DNA of 33,721 bases from contig CAADVD010000029.1 in the NCBI GenBank assembly GCA_900752435.1, positions 1 through 33,721 on the forward strand, in the 5' to 3' direction. The notes below the pieces were generated by a model. That model made no database searches. It was not told where the DNA came from and worked only from the letters and a program-made list of their open reading frames with translations. Source of the DNA: Oscillospiraceae bacterium (lineage in GTDB: Bacteria > Bacillota > Clostridia > Oscillospirales > Ruminococcaceae). Made by a program: the position numbers and the translations under genes. Positions within the stretch are counted from its first letter, which is position 1; each line of letters begins with the position of its first letter. Below are positions 25,432-32,407 of this stretch, one piece after another.

Positions 25432-26319
25432 ATGCCAGTATTCCGCGTGGAGAGAAACAAGGGCTACACGGTCATGTCCAACTACCACCTGCGGGACAAG
25501 TCCCTGTCCCTGAAAGCCAAGGGCCTGCTGTCACAAATGCTGTCACTCCCGGAAGATTGGGATTACACGTTAAAGGGCCTTGCCCTCATCAACCGGGAGA
25601 AGATCGACGCTATCCGGCAGGCTATCCGGGAGTTGGAGCAGGCGGGGTACATCGTCCGTTCGCGGGAGCGTGACGAACGGGGACGGCTGCGGGGCGCGGA
25701 CTATGTGATCTATGAACAGCCGCAGACGCCGCCTGCATTGGATTTACCTACGTTGGAAAATCCAACATTGGATAATCCAACGCAGGAAAAACCTACGTTG
25801 GAAAATCCAACGCAATTAAATAAAGATAGAGTAAATAAAGACCAATCTATTACTGACCCATTAAGTACCCATTCCATTCCCTCCCTTTCACACCCTCCCG
25901 CTGGGGCTGCGGCTTCGCCGCCGGAAAGGAAAGGAACGGAAGCGGCCACGCAGAGCGCCGTTGAGATTTATCGGGACATCATCAAGGAGAATATCGAGTA
26001 CGATCATCTCCTGCGCTACTCGCAGATCGACCCGGAGGAATTGGACGGCATCGTGGAGCTGCTGGTGGAAACCGTTTGCACGGCCCGCAAGACAATCCGG
26101 GTGGCCGGTGACGACTACCCCGCCGAGCTGGTAAAGGCCAAGCTGCTGAAACTCAACAGCGGCCACATTGAGTTCGTCATGGACTGTATGCGGGAGAACA
26201 CCACGAAAATCCGCAACATCAAGAAATATCTGCTGGCGGTGCTGTTCAACGCCCCCAGCACAATGGGAAGCTACTATACCGCCCTCGTCGCCCACGATAT
26301 GGCGGAGGGCAAAATCTGA
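25432..26319 (+). CDS. Winged-helix (DUF6017-like) protein, first gene of the conjugative element
   Basis: A 295-residue protein of a kind that commonly opens Tn1549-like elements. Residues 1-100 form a replication-initiator-like winged helix: SLKAKGLLSQMLSLPEDW, then INREKIDAIRQAIRELEQAGY, then a GRLRGADYVIY wing. A flexible linker (about residues 103-130) has tandem PTLENPT-type repeats and is followed by a serine/proline-rich stretch. The C-terminal domain (about 180-295) ends in IRNIKKYLLAVLFNAP, as in DUF6017 proteins. The ATG at 25432 follows AAAGGAG. A role in element replication or transcription control is inferred from the fold and position. The longer upstream reading frame is not preferred because it would pass through the terminator. 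Confidence 0.85.
   Translation: MPVFRVERNKGYTVMSNYHLRDKSLSLKAKGLLSQMLSLPEDWDYTLKGLALINREKIDAIRQAIRELEQAGYIVRSRERDERGRLRGADYVIYEQPQTPPALDLPTLENPTLDNPTQEKPTLENPTQLNKDRVNKDQSITDPLSTHSIPSLSHPPAGAAASPPERKGTEAATQSAVEIYRDIIKENIEYDHLLRYSQIDPEELDGIVELLVETVCTARKTIRVAGDDYPAELVKAKLLKLNSGHIEFVMDCMRENTTKIRNIKKYLLAVLFNAPSTMGSYYTALVAHDMAEGKI
25741..25818 (+). repeat. Tandem repeat encoding PT(L/Q)(E/D)(N/K) units
   Basis: About five to six imperfect 15-base units encode the linker between the winged helix and C-terminal domain of the first element protein. Units alternate between CCTACGTTGGAAAAT-like and CCAACGCAGGAAAAA-like forms. Copy number could vary by slippage without shifting the frame. Confidence 0.7.
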
Positions 26320-26336
26320 CAAAGGAGGCCCCGACT

Positions 26337-26549
26337 ATGAAACAGGGCGCATTGATCTTCGACGAGCGGACAGACCGCTACGACATCCGCTTTGACCTGG
26401 CCGACTACTACGGCGGATTGCACTGTGGACAGTGCTTCGACGTGATGGTAGGCGGTCGCTGGAAGCCCACCCGCATTGAGTACGCCGCCGACTGGTATCT
26501 GGTGGGCATCCGGGCGGACGACCTGAACGGCCTGCGAGTGCGTATCTGA
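26337..26549 (+). CDS. DUF5348-like small protein
   Basis: A 70-residue acidic protein (start ATG after AAAGGAGG) with the pattern GALIFDERTDRYDIRF...LHCGQCFDVMVGGRWKPTRIEY...WYLVG. It matches my knowledge of DUF5348 proteins encoded next to the DUF6017 gene in Clostridial conjugative elements. Its function is unknown. The compact beta-rich pattern and the CxxC pair could bind nucleic acid or metal, but there is no direct evidence. Confidence 0.8.
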   Translation: MKQGALIFDERTDRYDIRFDLADYYGGLHCGQCFDVMVGGRWKPTRIEYAADWYLVGIRADDLNGLRVRI

Positions 26550-26624
26550 TGCGGATTTACCTGCGGCGGCTGGTAGTGCCGCCTTAGTTTTTATCCCTGA
26601 CTTCTGGCAAAGGAGGTATGACAC

Positions 26625-27095
26625 TTGCAGGAGGAAGTCACTCAAAAGGCCATCGCGTTATCCATGAAAACCGGGAAGCTGACGGCCCAAGTGCTGCAAA
26701 CGGCCTTGAAAAAGTATTTGGAGGCCAGAAAGCACGGCCCCAAGCTCCACCACGGCCAGCAGAGCTTGAAGCAGTTGAAGCAGCACGGGGCGGCGCTGTC
26801 CAACATCGAGATCACGGATGCCAATATCGCCGCTTTCAAGCCCTGCGCCAAGAAATACGGCGTGGACTTCACTTTGCGAAAGGACAAGACCACCCAGCCG
26901 CCCCACTACATCGTGATCTTCAAGAGCCGGGATGCCGACAATCTGGAACAGGCTTTCAAGGAGTTCACCGCCAAGAAGCTGTCGCGGGAGGCCAAGCCCT
27001 CCATTCGCAAGGCGCTGTCTGTCCTGCGGGAAGCGGCTGGCCGGAACGTCCAGCGGGCCAAGGAGAAGATCAGAGAAAGGGGGATGGAGCGTTGA
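26625..27095 (+). CDS. pcfB: PcfB-like (DUF3801) conjugation protein
   Basis: A 156-residue protein of the PcfB/DUF3801 family, known from the enterococcal pCF10 relaxosome as an accessory factor that links the relaxase complex to the coupling protein. The segments ALKKYLEARK, HGQQSLKQL, FKPCAKKYGVDFTLRKDK and HYIVIFKSRDADNLEQAFKEF are as expected, with a basic C-terminus. The start is TTG at 26625, seven bases after AGGAGGT; no ATG fits. Its stop overlaps the TTG start of the VirD4 gene (TTGA), matching its expected partnership with VirD4. Confidence 0.88.
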   Translation: MQEEVTQKAIALSMKTGKLTAQVLQTALKKYLEARKHGPKLHHGQQSLKQLKQHGAALSNIEITDANIAAFKPCAKKYGVDFTLRKDKTTQPPHYIVIFKSRDADNLEQAFKEFTAKKLSREAKPSIRKALSVLREAAGRNVQRAKEKIRERGMER

Positions 27096-28900
27096 AGCCT
27101 GACCTGAAAAAGCTGGTAATTCTCAACCTGCCCTATCTGCTGTTTGTCTACCTATTCGGCAAGGTGGGCGAGGCTTACCGGCTGGCGGCTGGGGCCGATC
27201 TGACCCAAAAGATGCTGCACTTCATGGACAGCCTGGCGGCGGCGTTCGCCAACGGCCTGCCCAGCTTCCACCCCTTTGACCTGTGTATCGGCATAGCGGG
27301 CGCGGCCCTGGTGCGGCTGGCGGTGTACCTGAAAGGCAAAAACGCCAAGAAGTACCGCCACGGCATGGAGTACGGCAGCGCCCGTTGGGGCGGGCCAAAA
27401 GACATAGCCCCGTATATCGACCCCGTGTTTGAAAACAACATCCTGCTCACGCAGACCGAACGGCTGACGATGAACGGCAGACCCAAAGACCCCAAGACCG
27501 CCCGGAACAAAAATGTGCTGGTGATTGGCGGTTCTGGCAGCGGCAAGACGAGATTTTTTGTCAAACCCAACCTCATGCAGATGCACAGCAGCTATTGCAT
27601 CACCGACCCGAAAGGCAGCCTCTTGATCGAGGTGGGCCAGCTTTTGAGGCGGGGCGGCTATCGGATAAAGGGGCTGAACACCATCAATTTTTTCAAGTCC
27701 ATGCGGTATAACCCGTTCGCCTATCTGCACAGTGAAAAGGACATTTTGAAGCTGGTAAACACCATCATCGCCAACACCAAGGGCGACGGCGAAAAATCCA
27801 CGGAGGATTTTTGGGTGAAGTCCGAACGGCTTTTCTACACCGCCTTGATCGGCTACATCTGGTACGAGGCTCCGGAGGACGAAAAGAATTTTACCACCCT
27901 GCTTGAAATGATAAATGCCAGCGAAGCGAGGGAGGACGACGCCGAATTTCAAAGCCCCGTGGATGAAATGTTCGCCCGGCTTGCGGAAAAGGAGCCGGAG
28001 CATTTTGCTGTCCGGCAGTATCAAAAATTCTTGCTTTCCGCTGGCAAAACTCGTTCCTCGATCTTGATCTCCTGCGGGGCAAGGTTAGCGCCCTTTGACA
28101 TCCGGGAAGTCCGTGAGCTGATGGAAACCGACGAAATGGAGCTGGACACCCTGGGCGACCGCAAAACGGCGCTGTTCCTGATTATGAGCGACACGGACAC
28201 GACATTCAATTTCATTCTGGCAATGCTGCAAAGCCAGCTTATCAATCTGCTGTGCGACCGGGCCGATGATGTGTACGGCGGGAGGCTTCCCGTCCATGTG
28301 CGGCTGATCCTGGACGAGTTCGCCAACATCGGGCAGATACCCAACTTTGACAAGCTGATCGCCACCATCCGAAGCCGGGAAATCTCGGCTTCTATTATTT
28401 TGCAAAGTCAATCGCAGTTGAAAAGCATCTACAAGGACGCCGCCGACATCATCAGCGACAACTGCGACTGTACTTTATTTTTGAGTGGGCGGGGGAAGAA
28501 CGCCAAGGAAATTTCTGACGCGCTGGGCCGGGAAACGATTGACAGCTACAACACGTCGGAAAACCGGGGCAGCCAGACCTCCCACGGACTGAATTATCAA
28601 AAATTGGGAAAGGAGTTGATGTCACAAGACGAAATAGCCGTGATGGACGGCGGAAAGTGTATTTTGCAGGTGCGGGGTGTGCGTCCCTTTTTCAGCGAGA
28701 AATACGACATTACCCGGCATCCGCAGTACAAGTACCTTTCCGACGCCGACAAGAAGAACGCTTTTGACGTGGACGGGTATCTTGCCGCCATGCGCCGCAG
28801 GCAGCGGCAGGTGGTGACGCAGGAGGAAGTCTTTGACTTCTACGAAATCGACCTGTCGGACGAAGAAGAAACCGGCGAAGCCGACGCCGCCGAAGAATGA
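27092..28900 (+). CDS. VirD4/TraG-family type IV coupling protein
   Basis: A 602-residue membrane ATPase that brings the relaxase-DNA complex to the type IV secretion channel. Two N-terminal hydrophobic segments (about residues 8-23 and 62-80) are followed by Walker A IGGSGSGKT (about 145-153) and Walker B LILDEFANIG (about 404-413), then the TraG stretch TIRSREISASIILQSQSQL. The C-terminus is highly acidic (about ten D/E residues in the last 18), as is usual for substrate-docking tails. The start is the TTG overlapping the pcfB stop. The frame is open further upstream, but that part is out-of-frame pcfB sequence. Confidence 0.95.
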   Translation: MKPDLKKLVILNLPYLLFVYLFGKVGEAYRLAAGADLTQKMLHFMDSLAAAFANGLPSFHPFDLCIGIAGAALVRLAVYLKGKNAKKYRHGMEYGSARWGGPKDIAPYIDPVFENNILLTQTERLTMNGRPKDPKTARNKNVLVIGGSGSGKTRFFVKPNLMQMHSSYCITDPKGSLLIEVGQLLRRGGYRIKGLNTINFFKSMRYNPFAYLHSEKDILKLVNTIIANTKGDGEKSTEDFWVKSERLFYTALIGYIWYEAPEDEKNFTTLLEMINASEAREDDAEFQSPVDEMFARLAEKEPEHFAVRQYQKFLLSAGKTRSSILISCGARLAPFDIREVRELMETDEMELDTLGDRKTALFLIMSDTDTTFNFILAMLQSQLINLLCDRADDVYGGRLPVHVRLILDEFANIGQIPNFDKLIATIRSREISASIILQSQSQLKSIYKDAADIISDNCDCTLFLSGRGKNAKEISDALGRETIDSYNTSENRGSQTSHGLNYQKLGKELMSQDEIAVMDGGKCILQVRGVRPFFSEKYDITRHPQYKYLSDADKKNAFDVDGYLAAMRRRQRQVVTQEEVFDFYEIDLSDEEETGEADAAEE

Positions 28901-28947
28901 GGCGGCAAATCCAACAACAAAATTTTTGAATTTATGGAGGTAACTTT

Positions 28948-29169
28948 ATGGCATTTTTCACTTCTGCTATCGACGTTTTGCAGACCCTTGTGGTCGCCCT
29001 GGGCGGCGGCCTGTGCGTGTGGGGCGGCATCAATCTCCTGGAGGGCTACGGGCAGGACAACCCTGGGGCCAAGTCGCAGGGCGTTAAGCAGCTTGTCGCC
29101 GGGGGAGGCGTTGCCCTGATCGGCATTACCCTGGTTCCCCTGCTGGCCGGTCTGCTGGCTACTCCCTGA
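28948..29169 (+). CDS. Maff2-family small membrane protein (VirB2-like)
   Basis: A 73-residue protein with two hydrophobic helices separated by a short polar loop (EGYGQDNPGAKSQG), the hallmark of the Maff2 family in Firmicute conjugative elements. Size, topology and position ahead of the VirB6-like gene suggest the VirB2-type pilin or channel subunit; no signal peptidase site is evident. The ATG at 28948 follows a strong GGAGGTAA. Confidence 0.9.
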   Translation: MAFFTSAIDVLQTLVVALGGGLCVWGGINLLEGYGQDNPGAKSQGVKQLVAGGGVALIGITLVPLLAGLLATP

Positions 29170-29239
29170 TGCTTCCCGCTAAATCCTCTCGCGGCCTCCC
29201 GCCCCCGGCGGGGGGCCGCGGGGAAGGAGGGGCCGGTCT

Positions 29240-30103
29240 GTGATATTGGACTGGCTGGAAGAATGGTTCAAGGGTGTGCTGATCGACGGCATCACCAGCA
29301 ACCTCACCGGCCTTTTTGACACGGTGAATACCAAAGTGGGCGAGATCGCCGCCGACGTGGGAGCCACGCCGCAGGGCTGGAACAGCGGCATATTCAATAT
29401 GCTCCGTAACCTCTCGGAAACGGTGATCGTTCCCATTGCCGGGGCTATCCTCGCCCTTATCATGTGCTACGAGCTGATACAGCTTATCGCGGAACGGAAC
29501 AATATGCACGACATGGACAGTTGGATGCTGTTTCGCTGGGTATTCAAGTCCGCCGCCGCGATCATCCTCGTATCGAACACCTGGAACATCGTCATGGCCG
29601 TGTTCGACATCACCCAAAGCGTCGTCAATCAAAGCGCCGGGGTGATTATCGGCAATACCAGCATCGACATTACCAGCGTCGTCACCGACCTGGACAACCG
29701 GCTTTCGGCTATGGACATCGGCGGTTTGCTGGGGCTGTGGTTCCAATCTCTCTTTGTGGGGCTGACGATGAATATTCTTTCTATCTGCATCATGCTTGTG
29801 GTCTACGGCAGGATGATTGAAATATACCTTGTGACCTCGCTGGGGCCTATCCCCCTCGCCACCATCGGCAACAGCGAGTGGCAGGGGATGGGACAAGGCT
29901 ACCTGAAATCCCTGTTTGCCCTGGGCTTCCAAGCGTTCCTGATTATGGTGGTGACAGGTATCTATGCCGTCCTGGTGCAAAGCATCGCCCTCTCCGCCGA
30001 CGTTTCCGGGGCGATATGGGGCTGTATGGGCTATACGGTGCTGCTGTGCTTCTGCCTGTTCAAGACCGGGAGCATCGCCAAGGCTGTGTTCGCCGCGCAC
30101 TGA
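29240..30103 (+). CDS. TrbL/VirB6-like conjugation membrane protein
   Basis: A 287-residue polytopic protein with five to six hydrophobic helices. It matches the VirB6/TrbL-like proteins of Tn1549 and Clostridioides CTn elements, which form the inner-membrane channel. The middle contains PLATIGNSEWQGMGQGYLKSLFALGFQAF, here shown by its two parts PLATIGNSEWQGMG and GYLKSLFALGFQAF, a typical family segment. The start is GTG at 29240, eight bases after GGAGG. The next gene begins 17 bases after its stop. Confidence 0.9.
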   Translation: MILDWLEEWFKGVLIDGITSNLTGLFDTVNTKVGEIAADVGATPQGWNSGIFNMLRNLSETVIVPIAGAILALIMCYELIQLIAERNNMHDMDSWMLFRWVFKSAAAIILVSNTWNIVMAVFDITQSVVNQSAGVIIGNTSIDITSVVTDLDNRLSAMDIGGLLGLWFQSLFVGLTMNILSICIMLVVYGRMIEIYLVTSLGPIPLATIGNSEWQGMGQGYLKSLFALGFQAFLIMVVTGIYAVLVQSIALSADVSGAIWGCMGYTVLLCFCLFKTGSIAKAVFAAH

Positions 30104-30120
30104 CGGAGGGAGGACGGGCT

Positions 30121-30654
30121 ATCAAAAAATACAGCATTATCTACGCCGATCCGCCCTGGCGGTATGAGTGCAAGAACATTCAGGGAGCGGCAGAAAATCA
30201 CTATCCCACCATGAGCATTGACGAGCTGTGCGCCCTGCCTGTGGAAACGCTGGCGGCAAAGGACTGTCTGCTGTTCCTGTGGACGACATTTCCTCAACTC
30301 CCGGAAGCTCTGCGGCTTATTCGGTCGTGGGGCTTTTCTTATAAGACTGTGGCCTTTGTATGGCTGAAACAGAACAGGAAAAGCCCAACTTGGTTTTACG
30401 GTCTGGGCTATTGGACACGGGGAAATGCGGAAATTTGCCTGCTTGCCAAACGGGGCAAGCCTCAAAGACACTCTAACGCTGTCCACCAATTTATCATCAG
30501 CCCCATAGAGCGGCACAGCAAAAAGCCGGACATAACCCGCGACAAAATTGTGGAGCTGGCGGGCGACCTGCCCCGGATAGAGCTGTTTGCCAGACAGACG
30601 CCCCCCGGCTGGGACGTGTGGGGTAATGAGGTGGACAGCGACATCACGCTATGA
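30121..30654 (+). CDS. MT-A70-family adenine methyltransferase with apparent ATC start
   Basis: A 177-residue AdoMet-dependent methyltransferase. The MT-A70 catalytic motif DPPW is at residues 10-13 (YADPPWRYE), followed by LFLWTTFPQLPEALRLIRSWGF, seen as LFLWTTFPQLPEAL and RLIRSWGF, and a C-terminal RIELFAR segment. Members methylate adenine N6 in DNA or RNA; in phages and conjugative elements DNA is the usual target. The protein aligns from IKKYSIIYADPPW, and GGAGGGAGG ends seven bases before the codon ATC at 30121. No ATG, GTG or TTG exists near it in this frame, so ATC appears to be the initiation codon. The gene lies inside the transfer operon without a restriction partner. Confidence 0.85.
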   Translation: MKKYSIIYADPPWRYECKNIQGAAENHYPTMSIDELCALPVETLAAKDCLLFLWTTFPQLPEALRLIRSWGFSYKTVAFVWLKQNRKSPTWFYGLGYWTRGNAEICLLAKRGKPQRHSNAVHQFIISPIERHSKKPDITRDKIVELAGDLPRIELFARQTPPGWDVWGNEVDSDITL

Positions 30655-30676
30655 GGCGGAAAGGAGGATTTTCGTT

Positions 30677-31966
30677 ATTCCGCAGTACACATTAGCATCT
30701 CTTTTCGACGGCATAGGGGGCTTTCCCTACGCCGCTTCTTTTTACAATATCACGTCCCTGTGGGCAAGCGAGATCGTCCCGGCCTGCGTGTCGGTGACGA
30801 AACAGCACTTCCCGGATATGGCCCACGCCGGGGACGTGACCCAACTCCACGGCGGGAAACTCCCGCCCGTGGACATCGTGACATTCGGCAGCCCGTGTCA
30901 AGGGCTGTCGCTGGCAGGCCAGCGCCGGGGGCTGGCGGACGAGCGGAGCGGCCTTTTTATGGAGGCCATACGGATAATTGACGAAATGAGGGAGGCGACA
31001 CATGGCGAATACCCAAGGTTCGCGCTGTTCGAGAACGTCCCCGGCGCTCTGTCGTCCGCAGGAGGACGTGACTTTGCGGCTGTGCTGCAATCGTTCACAA
31101 AGGCCGAAATTCCAATGCCTTATTCTGGACGGTGGGCAAACGCCGGGATGGTACGAGGCGGAGGCGTTGATCTCGCTTGGTGCGTGTACGACGCCCAATA
31201 TTTCGGCACAGCACAGCGGCGCAGGCGCTTGTTTCTTGTCTGCGATTTTGCAGGAAGAAGTGCCGGAGAAATACTCTTTGTCCCCAAAAGCCTGCGCGGG
31301 TATTTTGAGGCGGGCGGAACGCCGCGGCAAGGACTTGCCGCCTTTGCTGAAAGCGGCGCTGATACAGCAGGCGGGAAAATCGTCGTTCTGAACGATCAGG
31401 GCGGGGCGTCGCTGACGGTGGAGCGTTCCGACCTCTCTCCCACCCTCCGCAGCCAGACCCACGGCAATCTGCCGGTGGTGGCCGCTGGCTTCGATTTACA
31501 GCAGATTACCAGCAAGGCCAACCGCTCCACCCTGCGGCCCGTCCAGCCCACCCTATGCGGAACAGGGCAGCCCCATGTGGTGACAATGGCAACGGGGCAG
31601 GCCAACGCGGAAGTGCTGGCGGACATCGCCCCCACCCTCAACTGCAACCATGAACAGCCCCTTTTGGTGCATCCGCAGATCGCCGGGACGCTGTGCGCCT
31701 CCGGCGCTGGCCTCTCCCGGCCCGCTGGCATGGGGAGTGAAACCGACTTCTGCATCACCCGCTACGCCGACCTGATCGTGCGCCGCCTGACGCCCCTGGA
31801 ATGTGAAAGATTGCAGGGGTTCGGAGATTTTTGGACGGAGTACGGCCACGATGGGCGGGCCGTCAGCGACACCAGCCGCTATCAAATGCTGGGAAATTCT
31901 ATTGCCGTCCCCTGCGTGGCCTACATCATGCAGGGTATCTATCACGCTCTGGAAAGGAGGAATTGA
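30677..31966 (+). CDS. DNA cytosine-C5 methyltransferase with apparent ATT start
   Basis: A 429-residue enzyme. Motif I is SLFDGIGGFPYA (about 8-19), motif IV GSPCQGLSLAGQRRG with nucleophile C74, motif VI ENVPGA (119-124), motif VIII QRRRRLFLV (180-188), and motif X near QMLGNSIAVPC at the C-terminus. The region between about 200 and 385 is the target-recognition domain and is enlarged. AAAGGAGG ends nine bases before ATT at 30677, where homology begins. The nearest in-frame ATG (30626) lies inside the preceding gene and lacks a good binding site. It is an orphan methyltransferase: no endonuclease gene is adjacent. It probably protects the transferred DNA from recipient restriction. Confidence 0.92.
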   Translation: MPQYTLASLFDGIGGFPYAASFYNITSLWASEIVPACVSVTKQHFPDMAHAGDVTQLHGGKLPPVDIVTFGSPCQGLSLAGQRRGLADERSGLFMEAIRIIDEMREATHGEYPRFALFENVPGALSSAGGRDFAAVLQSFTKAEIPMPYSGRWANAGMVRGGGVDLAWCVYDAQYFGTAQRRRRLFLVCDFAGRSAGEILFVPKSLRGYFEAGGTPRQGLAAFAESGADTAGGKIVVLNDQGGASLTVERSDLSPTLRSQTHGNLPVVAAGFDLQQITSKANRSTLRPVQPTLCGTGQPHVVTMATGQANAEVLADIAPTLNCNHEQPLLVHPQIAGTLCASGAGLSRPAGMGSETDFCITRYADLIVRRLTPLECERLQGFGDFWTEYGHDGRAVSDTSRYQMLGNSIAVPCVAYIMQGIYHALERRN

Positions 31967-31969
31967 CCT

Positions 31970-32407
31970 ATGGCCTATGTGTCCGTCCCCAAGGACTTGA
32001 CCCATGTAAAAAGCAAGATGCTGTTCGGCCTGACGAAACGGCAGATCGTTTGCTTCGGCGCGGCGCTCCTGATGGGCTTGCCGCTCTTTTTTATGCTCCG
32101 GGGCAGCGTCCCCACCAGCGCCGCCGCCCTGGTGATGATCTTCGCCATGCTCCCCAGCCTGCTGTTCGGGCTGTATGAGAAGCACGGCCAGCCGTTGGAG
32201 GTGGTGATCGGGCAGATCGTCCGAAACCGCTTCACCATGCCCAAGGCGCGGCCCTATCAGACCAATAACCTTTACGCCGTGTTGGAGCGGCAGCGTCAAA
32301 TGGAAATGGAGGTGAAAGCGGTTGTCCAGAAAGCAAAACGAAGACAGGCCGGTAAAGCTGTCCCGCGCCGAAAAGCGGGAGATACAAGCCATCATCCGCA
32401 GGTATAA
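31970..32407 (+). CDS. prgI: PrgI-family conjugation protein
   Basis: A 145-residue protein with two hydrophobic helices (about residues 28-45 and 49-65) after a conserved N-terminus AYVSVPKDLTHVKSKMLFGLTKRQ, seen as VPKDLTHVKSKM and LFGLTKRQ. PrgI proteins correspond to VirB3-like inner-membrane components and are encoded directly before the VirB4 ATPase. The ATG at 31970 follows AAAGGAGG. The C-terminal basic tail overlaps the VirB4 gene by 86 bases. Confidence 0.92.
   Translation: MAYVSVPKDLTHVKSKMLFGLTKRQIVCFGAALLMGLPLFFMLRGSVPTSAAALVMIFAMLPSLLFGLYEKHGQPLEVVIGQIVRNRFTMPKARPYQTNNLYAVLERQRQMEMEVKAVVQKAKRRQAGKAVPRRKAGDTSHHPQV

Noticed and set aside
26618..27091. Upstream extension of the VirD4 reading frame through the pcfB region
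   Set aside because: The frame is open by chance in GC-rich sequence; its translation is unlike any protein, while pcfB in another frame has a clear ribosome binding site and family segments.
27152..28024. Minus-strand open frame (290 codons) opposite the VirD4 gene
   Set aside because: Shadow of a strongly conserved coding region in GC-rich sequence.
29159..30100. Minus-strand open frame (313 codons) opposite the VirB6-like gene
   Set aside because: It has a low-complexity H, D and G-rich translation and is antisense to a gene with GTG start and binding site.
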